Shown: piece by piece, positions 45,312 through 56,039 of the stretch
Layout of the letters: each line of letters starts with the position of its first letter
Numbering within the stretch: position 1 is the stretch's first letter
DNA from: Dastarcus helophoroides
Taxonomy: Eukaryota; Arthropoda; Insecta; Coleoptera; Bothrideridae
Length of the DNA stretch: 64,000 bases
Reading direction: 5' to 3'
NCBI GenBank assembly: GCA_028583605.1
Contig: CM053336.1
Span: 22,925,004-22,989,003 of the forward strand
Position numbers and translations under genes: made by a program
The notes under the pieces: model-generated
Database searches by the model: none
Told to the model about the DNA's origin: nothing
Seen by the model: only the letters and a program-made list of their open reading frames with translations

Positions 45312-48300
45312 CAGGGCGTCGAACCGGAACTGAACCGGAAACCGAAAAAAAAAACATTATTTGTGTCGGAACGAAAATCGGAACCAAACCGAAAAGAAAA
45401 TATCGGTTTATTTTTGTTCAGAACAGATTCAAAAGTGCACAATTAACGAATTCTCCCCCCTTCAATGTCAGTTTTACATTTAAAGTCTCGAATTTCAACC
45501 CAATATTTTGCTTGACTATTATTATTGTGTTGTTCACGAGGTTTTTCAAACTTCGACTTTTTTCAAATAAAATTTCGAATTTGAATTTATTTTTATTTTG
45601 TCCCATAAATGTCGGCTTTAAAATTAAAATGTTGATTTTTTCTTGAAATGTTAACGTTAATTTTTAAATATTTTGACGTTTATCATTAGCATTTATATCA
45701 AAAATATGTAGAATTTTTGTAAAATAAATTTGGAATATTTTCTACAATTTCACCTTCTTTCTCAAAATTCTGTGTTTACATTTTCATTTTTTTTCCTATT
45801 ATTTCAATTATTATAAGACATTGGTGCCTAATCCATAGTTCCCGAGCCACATGTGGCTTGAGTAACTTTTCATGTGACTCGCGTTAACTATAAAGAAAAA
45901 TGTATTTCATTTTATTTACCAAATTTATGTCTTCAAACTGAAGTCGAATATTCCATAAAAAAATCGAAATTTGAAATTTAAAACCGAAAAAAAAATAAAA
46001 AAATTAACGTTAGCGTGAAAAGATTAAGACAAAAGTCAAAAATGGTAGAAATTATTCGAAATAAATTTATTTAAAAAAATCTAATTTTCAAACTCTAAGT
46101 TTAAAACTTAAAATTATCAAAAAAGTTCAAAAAGAAAATAAGTAAAATATCTGGAATTTTAAAAAGTATAATTTTTAACTTTCAATTAAAAATGTTATGC
46201 AAACATTGAAAGGATAATCTCTTATAACAAAACCATTTTCCAATTTTCAATTCTAAAATTTAACATAAATTCTTGAGAAAATATCAAAATTTTGAAAAGA
46301 AACTAAAAGTTATTTACAAGAATTTAGATCTAGCACAAAATTTCGAGAACATGGTCTAAATTTTGAGTTTAAATTCGAAATTTCGAGAAAAAGTTCGAGC
46401 TTTGAGATTAAGATAACATTTTGAGATTAAGATAACATTTTGAGATTAAAAGTTAGAATCTCTAAAAAAAGATTCTAGATTTCGCGTTTTACATCAAAAA
46501 TTTAGAAAAAAATATCAAGGTTCAAGTTTGAATCCACAATTTTCTGAAGAAACTCGCCTAAGAAATTCTTAAAATTTCGGCCTTATTCTCGAATTTTGAG
46601 ATTAAAGTAAAAAATTCGTGGAAATAGCTAAAATTTCAAATTAAAATTTTTGTGAAACGTTTTTCTTTAATGAATAGAACTTTTTTGTAAATTGTGACTT
46701 TTTTCCTCAAAATTTCAACTTTTACCTTAAAATTTTAAACCATTCATAATTTTTTTTACTATAAATTTTCCTGTTTTTAAATTGACATTTTCAATCCTCA
46801 CTTCGTGGAATCCATTAATATTTATAACTATTAAACTTTATTAACAATTAAAAAGCAACAAATAATAAAAATTCCAGTATGTTTCGATAAATATTTGCTA
46901 ACACCGGACCAGGTTTCGCATTACTACATCATCGGCGGTTATACCAGAAATTTGTTTAACAGTTGTAATGCTAACAATCTCCATGGATCACAGACTCCTA
47001 CGAATATTCCGTCTAATGCGGATTCTCGTCCAAAGCTTCAATTAGAATTCTGTTCAGACATTGTGGAATTTTCTGTTGCTTTTTTATCGTTAATAAAGTT
47101 GAATAGTTATGAATATTAATGAGTTTGTAAATGTCAAGTATAAAGTCGGAATTTTGATTACTTTTTAATAAATAATGTTTTTATTTGGTAAGAAATTTCT
47201 AAGAAACCTTAATGTTTTTTGAAATTTTTGGTTAAAACCATTTTTTTTACCCACTGCGTTAGTAACTCCAAATTCTTAAAATCAAAAATACCAGAACTTT
47301 CTTAAAATCTGTGGTTTTTGTTCAAATTTCTAGTTTTCTGTCAAAATGTTTAAATTGAAATTTAAATTTTTACTTTTTTCCGAAAATTTCAACTTCAGAA
47401 GAAAAATATCGACTTTATTTGGACTTTTATTTCAAACTGTCGAATTTTTATGAAATTTTGAGTTAAAATCCAAAATTATTTAAAGTTGAAATTTTTTGAT
47501 TTGACCTTCTGAGGTGAAAGCTTCAAATAAACAAAATTAAAAAATGTTTCTTCTTAATCAAAAAATGTTAACTTTAATAGGTAAGTTTTGGTCTGCATTA
47601 ATTACTTAATTTGACTTTAATCACGAAATTTCGAATATAAACTCGATACTTTAACTTGCATATCGAATTTCTAACTTTAATCGCCATGCTAATTAATTTT
47701 ATTGGACATTTCTGCGACCTAAATTTTTAATCGCCACATTTGGAGGAAAATGTTTTTATAAAAAAAAATTAAAAGTTTATCAAAAATCTTTATTAATTAA
47801 AAGTGCTAACTCTGATTTTCGATGAAATTCCCAACATTTGCTTAAAAAATCAAAGTTGTTAAAAAAATGGAAATCTCATTGGTTATTAAAGTTTAAATTT
47901 TGACAAACGTGTTTTAATCAAAATTTGGACTATTTCAAAAAAAATTTTGATATTTTTTTCTTCAAATGTAAGCTACTTTTATCTTAAAATATTATAATTT
48001 CTAATTTAAATTTTTGATCTTCAAAATGTAATAAAGTTTTGAAAAGAACCTGGATCAAAATTTTAATACAGTTTTTGTTAATATATTTGATGTATTTTTG
48101 AAATTTTCATATTTCTTTTAAAATTTTATATATAAATAGCAATTTTCTAAAATTTCGATTTGAAACACGAAATGTAGTCTTTTTTAAAAATTGACTTTTT
48201 TATGTTTACGCCTAGATCTCAAATTCGAATGTTTAATAGGCTTCTTACCCAGATTTACTAGGAAAAGCTGAAATCTTGAGAAATTTTTATTCATTAATTT

Positions 48301-49225
48301 AGTTTGTTATTTCGGACTTCGATCTATGATTGAACTGATATTTAGATTTTTTTCTAGAATTGTGAAATTGTTTTTCCTAAATTTAAATGTTTTTCGCAAA
48401 ATATCGAATTGAAACACGAAATTAAAAAGATGTTAAAGTTTAACTTACAATGTCAAGGTTTAACTTATACGTTAAGAAAGCAGTGCAAATTTAAAAAAAA
48501 CCTCGAAATTAATGTAAACAAATCTAGTTTTCATTTTTATCATAATATTTTGACTTTCAACTTGATTGTTCGAATATTTGCTCTGAACTTAAAATTTCAA
48601 TTATACGTCGGAATTTTGCACATTAATACTTTTTTTTAATCAGGAATTTTGCAATTGCTAGTTTTTTTTCTAAAAATTTTATTTCAAATGCAAATATAGA
48701 CATTTTCTAGAAATATTAACTCGGTTTTATCCAAAAGATTTTAAAAGATAATTTAAACTTAATAAGCTTTAACATTTCTAAATAGTCTAAACCCAAAATT
48801 TTAAAATATATACTGATCATAGGTTTTATTTTAAAAGATATTTCCTGCGGTTCATCCCTTTGTTGTTATCACGTCAATTTGTTTTATAATGTTTTTTTAT
48901 TCTATTTATTCTAAAAGTTAGAATACAAACTTACAATACTTATATTTTAAAAAAAAATTGACTTAACATTTCAACCTAAATCGAAATTTTAATTTCAATT
49001 GGTTCCCTAAATTTCTGTTTTTTTCTTGAAATTCGGACTTTAGTTTGGAGATTACCCAAAATATTTTCTTTCTTTTAAATTAAAAATTAGTCACTCGAAG
49101 TTGAACCGAAAATCGATGCCGGAAAAAACTATTATTTTTGTTGGAACGAAAATCCGAAATGAACCGCTATAATATTTTTTCGGGAACGAAAACCGAAACG
49201 AATATAATAACGGTTTCAAGCCCTG
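45312..49225. mobile_element. 3.9 kb hAT-ended element without a gene
   Basis: It starts CAGGGCGTCGAACCGGAACT and ends, on the minus strand, CAGGGCTTGAAACCGTTATT. Both ends are followed inward by GGAACGAAAA-type words (45369 on; 49140-49190). An 8-bp near-identical flank is present, ATTTTGAT at 45304-45311 and CTTTTGAT at 49226-49233. CAGGGC ends and an 8-bp duplication fit hAT. The interior carries no transposase that I can recognise, only degenerate A/T repeats, with CGAG/AAAAA words in one half (45950-46640) and mostly the complementary words in the other (46680-49080). A 74-codon frame at 46895-47119 is not recognised. Confidence 0.65.
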
Positions 49226-49612
49226 CTTTTGATTATCCCAAGAATTCTAAAATTGTCAAAAACATGATACCCAAATTTATTATGAGTTTTGTACATCTTG
49301 ACCATCTCTAAGGAGCGTTTATTGTCAATTTTGTTATCGTACGTATGAACATAAATATCTCATCCGTTTCTAATTTTAGATGCCTTATTTATAAATTAGT
49401 TTAACGCTAATGTATGATTTTCAAATTATCAGTTGTATCGTTGTATGTTATTCAAATATTTACAAAAAAAATGTATTTATGTACGCAAATGCGCCTTGTT
49501 AATAAATTGTACTAATGTATCTGATTACAAATTTATTGACCACATCTCATCGTTAATTCATATGGAAAGACTTTGAAGTATTTCATTGTTATATGGGACG
49601 TGAGTATAAAAT

Positions 49613-52600
49613 ATGTCGAAGATAAAAAATTTTCGAGAATTTTCAAGCAAAGTTTCAAGACTTTTCAAAACAGGTCTTTGTTTTTTTAAATAATTTAACG
49701 ATTTTGCCAATATACTGTTATTGCAGATGATCCTCTGCGAATTTGTAAATATATCTTCGTTGATTTGTATGATAATTCTATTGTATGCAAAGTAGCAGTC
49801 TATTACATTATATTACTTCAAATTATCAACATCTCAGTAACGGCTTTTGGTTTTCTAAAGACAAATAACTTTTATATACTGGTGACATATGGACCATTCT
49901 GTTTGGCAGAATTCTATGTATGTATCAGATGGATAATACATTGAACTAAAATATTAAACGTTAATAATCTCACACAAATAAAATAAATTAAATCCATTAT
50001 CAACAAAATGGGATACATGTGATGAATCAGTTTCTGCGTTTCATAGTCTCATCAAATAAAATATAGGCATGTTTAAATGTAAAGTCGTGTAAGAGCTAAA
50101 AGTACGAACCTTGCGACCCCAAAATTTAACTCAATATACAGGGCCGGATGCAGGGGCATCGGGGCCGGGGGCAGTGAAGAAAGTGGAGACCCTTTCAATA
50201 AATAAATATCGGTCGATATTTTTACTTGTACATAAAAAACAAATTGTCACTGTTAATATACTTAGATACGCCTAGTATTACACTTACATACTATTACACT
50301 TACATACTATGTTTGTAATTTTGTATTTCTTTTTAACGAGTAATGAGACCGATGTGTGATGAGAAACAATTGATGGATTTACTATATTTAAGTGAAAGAC
50401 ATTTTACGTGCTTTTTTAGAGGCAAAATCAGTAATGATTTCTCCGAAGTGCATTTCTCAAAGCAAATTACTCTCTATACTGAACAATGTCAGATACTCTA
50501 GATGTTTGTGCGCCATCGTCGTACGCAGCCTATATTTAATAATTTTTATTTTAGAAAATGTACGTTTACCTCTCTAGTTAGCCACTAACAACACTAAATG
50601 TAATTTCAATACTAGGGTATGCAGCAACGAAGCTATGATCAATTAGAATCCTGTAGTAAAACAACTCTTTTGGTTCACTGTTGACATTGTAGTCCTTCTT
50701 GAAGGTATCTATCAAGGCTACAAACTGGACAAATTCATTCCCAAGACTGATTTCCAGATGGTCATTATAAATTTTCACTAACTTGTCGGCAGCCTTGTGT
50801 AACTCCGTTAAACTCAAATCCTCTAAATGATTCAGGAAATCAAATCAATTGCAGATAACGTCATAAGCTCGAATTCTATCACTCAAAGATGGTGAATGCT
50901 AATTAATTACTGGAATAAATTTTTCTACTCGAAATTTTTCCTTGCTTGATAGCTGGGTATCTGAGGCTTTTGCATAATTCACTGGATCAAGCTTAACATT
51001 TATTGATCCAGAGCGTGTTTCAGTAAATTCATCGGTATGCAAGTAGAATGCAACCTAGACTACAAATTCATGCAGCCCTCCAGGCGTATATAGTGAATCA
51101 TAGGTAGCTGAACTACCAACAGTTGAAACACGTCCACCTATCGAAGCGGTTGCTCTCTAGGAAAGTTCCCAGAAGACAAGAATTCTAATATGCACAGACC
51201 CATAGGTTTGAACATTTATTAGATTCGAAGTTTGGAAACCAAATACCGGTTTCGATCTTGTTAGATCTCGTCAGTTTGGTATATCCAACTCGAATGCTAA
51301 CCAATGTTCCGACAAGTAAGTACTAACACATTCACAGATGTCAAGCGAGTGACTCTTAGTAGTACCATCTGTTGGTCCATAGAGAAAAGCCTGGAGGGCT
51401 GCATGAATTTGTAGTCTAGGTTGCATTCTACTTGCATACGACATTGTTGGCGATGGCCATAGTTTCTCGGTATTTGGTTTCCAAACTTCGAATCTAATAA
51501 ATGTTCAAACCTATTGGTCTGTGCATATTAGAATCCTTGTCTTCTGGGAACTTTTCTAAAGAGCAACCACTTTGCTAGATGGCAGTGTTTCAACTCTTGG
51601 TAGTTCAGCTACCTATGATTCACTATACACGCCTGGAGGGCTGTATGAATTTGTAGTCTAGGTTGCATTCTGCTTGCATACGACATTGTTGGCGATGGCC
51701 ATAGTTTCTCTCATAGGTGGTAGTACTAAGAGTCACTCGCTTGACGTCTGTGAATGTTTTAGTACTTACTTGTCGGAACATTGGTTAGCATTCGAGTTGG
51801 ATATACCAAACTGACGAGATCTAACAAGATCGAAACCGGTATTTGGTTTTCAAACTTCAAATCTAATAAATGTTCAAACCTATTGGTCTGTGCATATTAA
51901 AATTCATCGGTATTTAAATATTTTCGCGCTGCTTCTTCGTATTATTCAAATTTATCTCTACTGGACTCTACGAATAATCTGAGCGATTTAAGCTCTTCCA
52001 CTGCAGAAGAAAGGACCATTTTAGGAACCTGCAACATATTATTAGTAGCACTGAATAGCTCTAAGATATAGTTTCAAAATCCAGCTTATAGTGCTTCTTT
52101 TTTTAGAAGTCTATCAGTTTCGATTATGACGACGTCTTTCAGTTTTTGATCGTGCGATATGTTAGCGAGAGCTTTTTTAATTTTCTTGGATCCATGAACA
52201 ATAGCTCTTGTCGCATCAGCGGCGATAAGCCAACGAGTTTCACTCAAGACAACACTGACAATTTCTTAACCAAAAGCGAAAATCGCTCGGTAGTCGCTGT
52301 GAAAAATACATATAAATTTTGAACGAAATCGAAAAAATGAACAACACAAGAACAAGAATAAGCTGCAGCTTTGCCAACTAGGTTTAAAATATGGCAACAA
52401 CAAGTAACGAATATGGACAATTTATTCTTCTCCAAGATGAGAGCTTGTATTCTACTGTGCTTGGCACCCATGTTTGCTGTGTTGTCATACGAACACTCAT
52501 ATCGACTTTATGAGTGTCTAAAAATTTAAGCAGCGTTTTTGTCATATCAGCGTCGTTGTAACTACAATTTAGAATGAAAGAAGCAATAAATCTTTTCCTT

Positions 52601-55013
52601 GAAACAAGTCCTTCCATATACCGCAAAACCATTGTCAGTTGATTAATTTGTGCTTAGGCAGCTGTAGAATCAACTGATATTGAATGATATTTAGACAGTT
52701 TTATCCTCGCTATAATCTCATTAAGGACTCTTTCACAGATTAAAGCTATCAGCTCCTCACAGGTTGTAGATGAAAGATAATCGACGTAACCACTTCCTTT
52801 ACTTGCCTTTTTTTTTAAAATGAGTTAAGAAATGGTTCGTACTCTGCCAGCAATTCCAAAATAACCAGAAATTATCATTTCTCGATCAAACAGTTAATTT
52901 GTTATTACTTCTAAAAGCTTATCTTTGTTCTGCAATAAATATTATTGTACTGACAACTCGCATCAAAACTTTTCGCCCATATGGAGATTGCTCTGCTTCC
53001 TTTCTCGCTAAACTCTGCTCAATGCATTCCTGCTTCACTCCCAATTTTGCAAAAATTAATATAGCTTCTAGGGTTTTTTTTGAATTTTCGTGTTCAGAAG
53101 TACGTTCACATGCATGTTTCCAATCGTTCAACCCACCTCCACTGAGTTGATTTTTCCGAGTAGCTACTAATTTACATGCATTACAAGTAAACTTTGCTCT
53201 TGGTTGGAGGAAAGCAAAATCAAGAAAAAATTGAGGTCTTATTATTTTTATTTTTGGGACAAATAGATGCTTCGAGCATTTTCGGGTGAAGCTAAAATCA
53301 GTTTTTTTCAGAAGTTGAAACGATTTTTCAAAAAATTGTTCATCACAGTTGCAAAGACTACTGAAATCTTTATTGGCCCAAAAAGTTATAATTTGAGTCT
53401 AATCTGTGATATACGAAACACACGAAGTTTCACAAAAAGAAGTAGATAAATAAATGTAAGCGCAGTGGATTGAACTTTGAGTTTTTATTTTTATTTAACC
53501 ATGCGAGTAAAGACCGTCCGAAATCTCTGAATTTCTTTAGAAGAGTAAAAAACTGGTCACTAAGATTAAAAACAAAAGCATCACGTATTAACTAAGAGGT
53601 CTCTGTACTCTTTTATTACTTTGTACATATGTGGCCATTGTATACGTTTATGTTATTGGTATACCTTTCTAGCAGTCCATTTTTACCAATTCGTTTTTGG
53701 CAACATTCATAAATTTGGTAATTTGGACATTGTCTGGCAATGTGGAGATAAACTTTTTAAATTATGCGGATTATTGCCCTGGAGACCCACAAATTTTACA
53801 ATGGAAACTATTGAGAAACATTTAATTTGTAGTTGAGGAAAAGCAATATTCAAAATGGTCAATAATTTTTTATTAGCGTATTTTGCCTTTTTACTGTCTC
53901 TTTTAGCTCTTCGTTTTTGCCTGATTTCACATTTTTCTTATCTTTTTAGCTTATTTGATTGTGTCTAAAATTCAGTCTCTACTTATTACTCTCTTAAAAA
54001 TTAAAAAAAAATTATTGTTATAAAATTTTGAAATACAAGATTTGTCGAGGCCCTCAATGCTCAATGTGTGGGGGCCCCGGGGCTCTCGATATATCCGGCC
54101 CTGTCAATTTACAATGTTCAGGTTTCGCAAAGCATTTGAATTTGAGCGCGAGGTGTGTGAACGAGCGTTGTCATTAGAATCTGCTGCAGTAATCGACATT
54201 CGACTGAGTGTTTCATCTACTGTAATCACGAACTTTTATTATCAACCTATTTATTGTCTGAGAATGATAAGTCTCAGAAGGAGTCATTTATTTCAGTAGT
54301 TACAAATTCAGATATTTCCGCTTCTCAAAATACACTGACTGGAATACAACTACCTTAAACCTGTGCATTTATATAGTGTATTTTGAAGGTCATTTCCTTC
54401 GCCCTGTAGAAGCATGTGTGTATTACTTTTATACGACCCTCTTATTAATAATAAAGAAATGAGTTAAGCATTCACTATTTCCGTTTATTATTGATTGCAG
54501 ATTAAAATTCTGTTTTCAATTTCAGTTTGTTTCAACTATGGTAATTTGGTGGTATTTTCGATATATTTTCATCGAATTACTAGCAGATATAAACAGGATT
54601 ATTTGGCCGTGCAACTCTTCTAATATACGTATTTATTGCGAATATTACAAGTACTGCTTCTTCATTAGAAAAATACTCGTTCTCAACTTACTTATGGCTA
54701 CATGTGCATTTATGATATTTATACCGACGAAAAGCAATAAGCATGTAATAAGGAACATGATATATATTGAAATATTTGTACAACAATACTTCCCCAATTA
54801 TTTAAAATTAGTTCAGTTGTTGTGGATGCCAACGGTTATGTTAATATATCATGCCGTACTTTTGCCGTATTATGTGGTGTATCACATTACAAAGGGAATT
54901 CTTATCGTGAAGCTGATAAGATATTACTTAAAAAAATTAACGTACTGCAGGAAGAATAGCATAATAAAATCAACTTTGATGGAATGTATCCAAAAGCATA
55001 TTAAATTAAAAAG
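49613..55013 (+). CDS. OR2: odorant receptor paralogue, 5' part
   Basis: Three exons parallel OR1: 49613-49673 (starts MSKIKNFREFSSKVSRLF), 49727-49917 (191 bp, as in OR1) and 54526-55013 (488 bp, as in OR1). Splice sites are GT/AG with identical phases; the first intron is 53 bp and contains in-frame stops, so it must be spliced. By hand count 45 of 64 residues of exon 2 match OR1. TM1 to TM4 are covered. The third exon would read on to a stop at 55090 if not spliced, but the donor AAAAG/GTATTT matches OR1. Exons 4-7 were not found before 64000. They could lie beyond the window, as OR1 itself spans 24 kb, or be lost. The large intron holds a hAT element. The direct repeat of the gene pair suggests tandem duplication. 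Confidence 0.75.
49727..49917 (+). CDS. OR2 exon 2
   Basis: Encodes DPLRICKYIFVDLYDNS, TM1 (VYYIILLQIINISVTAF) and the TM2 start ILVTYGPFCLAEFY. The donor TAT/GTATGT is the same as in OR1. No stop or indel relative to OR1. Confidence 0.8.
51226..51294 (-). ncRNA. Hammerhead ribozyme, minus-strand copy
   Basis: The same motif on the other strand: core CUGACGA is the complement of 51268-51274, stem II and the AACA loop are the complement of 51254-51267, GAAAC-CGGUA the complement of 51244-51253, and the stem I strands the complement of 51238-51243 and 51275-51280. Every core and stem base is conserved relative to the plus copy, and the outer stem I is slightly better (CCAAAC retained). Confidence 0.8.
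51793..51858 (+). ncRNA. Hammerhead ribozyme, plus-strand copy
   Basis: The core C-U-G-A-C-G-A is at 51811-51817. Stem II is GATCT (51818-51822) with AGATC (51827-51831) around the loop AACA. The GAAA core is at 51832-51835. Stem III is the palindrome ACCGGT (51835-51840), so the last A of GAAA pairs with the U before the cleavage site; cleavage would follow A51841 (GUA). Stem I pairs ACCAAA (51805-51810) with TTTGGT (51842-51847), and an outer part pairs GTTGG with CCAAAC-like sequence across an internal loop (here TTCAAAC). All invariant core bases are present. A self-complementary 2-3 bp stem III is the kind reported for dimer-active hammerheads in Penelope-like elements and satellites. 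Confidence 0.8.
54526..55013 (+). CDS. OR2 exon 3
   Basis: The acceptor CAATTTCAG/TTTGTTTCAAC is conserved with OR1. Encodes MVIWWYFRYIF, LLADINRIIWPCN, TM3 (VLNLLMATCAFMIFIP), TM4 (LLWMPTVMLIYHAVLLPYY) and ECIQKHIKLK. Same length as the OR1 exon with no indel, which argues for selection on the coding frame. Confidence 0.8.
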
Positions 55014-55424
55014 GTATTTACAGATAAGGAAAATGTTTAACTGTCCATGTGGTACCACTATTTTTCCTGAGCAAGCTCGTTTCTTTATTTAATTTATTTG
55101 CCAATAAATACCAGAATGCCTCAGAGGGTACAAAACTGTGACTAAATCAACTCACTAAAAGAACATGTAGATAATTCAAATCGTAATAAAATTATTTTGT
55201 GCTGGTCCCAGTAATTAACACATCTAAGAGCGATGATGTAGTACTGAAATTTCTATTGGCTCTCCATTCAATTGGTTTGGTCGATGTAAGGAAATACCCA
55301 CCTGTTTATTCCATGACCTGCTTTCAATCTTAAATCACCCTATGGATAGTTAAAAATTTTCCTCACATGTATAATATTAAGTTAAGTTAAGTTATGTAGG
55401 AGGTAGAAACTACACTTCACTCGT

Positions 55425-55482
55425 TTAGAGGGAGGGCTGCATACTGCAGTCTAGGTTGCATTCTACTGCGCGTAGCAAAAGT
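55425..55482. repeat. Short fragment of the hammerhead repeat family
   Basis: GGAGGGCTGCAT and GCAGTCTAGGTTGCATTCTA match the family segment at 51393-51430. No ribozyme core. Confidence 0.6.
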
Positions 55483-56039
55483 TTTCCAATCTAGTGTTCT
55501 GATTTTAATTTTTGTTATGTTAATACGTCGGTTTCGTGCTTAATTAGGATCTTAAACTTTAAATGGTAATATGTTTATCAAGATTCCTAGTTTGATTTAT
55601 CATGTTTACCGTAAAAATTGTTTTTTTTCTGATAATCTTGACTTTGTGCTGGATCACGTATGTCTCAAAAGTTTTGGCCCAAAGTATTTAACGATATTTT
55701 TTTGGAATGAATAATTTAAACTTATATTATTTACTATAGTTAACAGCTTACTAACTAACAGAATTGTTAGGTTAAACTAAATGAAGGAGCAATTTTCTAC
55801 GAATGCCAGCTATTAATAATTTGGGAGCTTAAACATCAATTTCGAGTATTTTTGTGACAACTTTAAGCATTATAGTTGTTCTTTGTTTTTTATTTGCCAC
55901 CCCGCATCATGCATTTTGAGAGATGAAAGTGGCCAAAAAGTTTAAGTTGGATGAATCAGAGGTAAATTACGAAGATTGTCTCCAAAATTGTCTCCAAAAT
56001 TATATTCGCGTACAGAATCAAATTTGGTTAAATTTTTTG
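55483..56039. other. Spacer downstream of OR2, nothing recognised
   Basis: No receptor exon, gene or element recognised. It would be OR2 intron sequence if the remaining exons lie beyond the window. Confidence 0.4.

Larger units (their letters stand above)
51039..51899. mobile_element. Inverted and tandem repeat insertion with hammerhead motifs
   Basis: An 861-bp insertion bounded by a 14-bp exact direct repeat AAATTCATCGGTAT (51025-51038 and 51900-51913). It is made of one repeat unit of about 369 bases in three states: a minus-oriented, nearly complete copy (51039 to about 51378); a plus-oriented partial piece (about 51391-51468); a plus-oriented full unit (51473-51841); and the start of a further unit (51842-51899). 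Each complete unit carries a hammerhead motif. The long, precise target duplication and tandem plus inverted arrangement point to Penelope-like or SINE-like retroposition rather than a cut-and-paste element; no open reading frame is present. Relatives are at 26010-26215 and 55425-55482. Confidence 0.8.
50578..53860 (-). pseudogene. ZMYM1-like hAT transposase, broken
   Basis: Minus strand from high to low coordinate: a zinc-finger-like region with CNACKL (near 53170-53190); LNDWKHACERTSEHENSKK (about 53070-53130), the W-K-xxxx-HExS block typical of this group; a stretch 52384-52632 with degenerate DNA around the catalytic region (SASY..DMTKTLLKFLDTH); CCCHILNLVGKAAAYSC and VHFFDFVQNLYVFFTATTER (52270-52400), matching the CAxHxLNL and FFxxVQxLYxFF blocks; EEAARKYLNTDEFTETRSGS, which is continuous only if the 51039-51899 insert and one 14-bp repeat are removed; and a C-terminal block ELFYYRILIDHSFVAAYP (50610-50680). 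Several frameshifts and stops occur. Confidence 0.75.
50139..54103 (-). mobile_element. hAT element, ZMYM1-like, complete ends
   Basis: CAGGGCCGGATG at 50139 and the inverted CAGGGCCGGATATATCGAGA ending at 54103 are the termini, both followed by GGGCCCCGG-type words. The flanking 8-mers are TCAATATA (50131-50138) and TCAATTTA (54104-54111), one mismatch. The transposase is on the minus strand and broken, with an 861-bp insert at 51039-51899. It sits in OR2 intron 2, antisense to the receptor. Confidence 0.8.

Noticed and set aside
46895..47119. 74-codon ORF inside the hAT-ended element
   Set aside because: It looks more complex than its surroundings but matches no family I recognise, and has no flanking motif.
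43111..49225. Possible extra receptor exons between OR1 and OR2
   Set aside because: No segment with a conserved receptor block and GT/AG borders was seen in this interval up to the OR2 5' flank.
55014..55092. Read-through C-terminal end of OR2 (RYLQIRKMFNCPCG...)
   Set aside because: The donor AAAAG/GTATTT is at the same place as in OR1, and the extra residues do not resemble any receptor segment.
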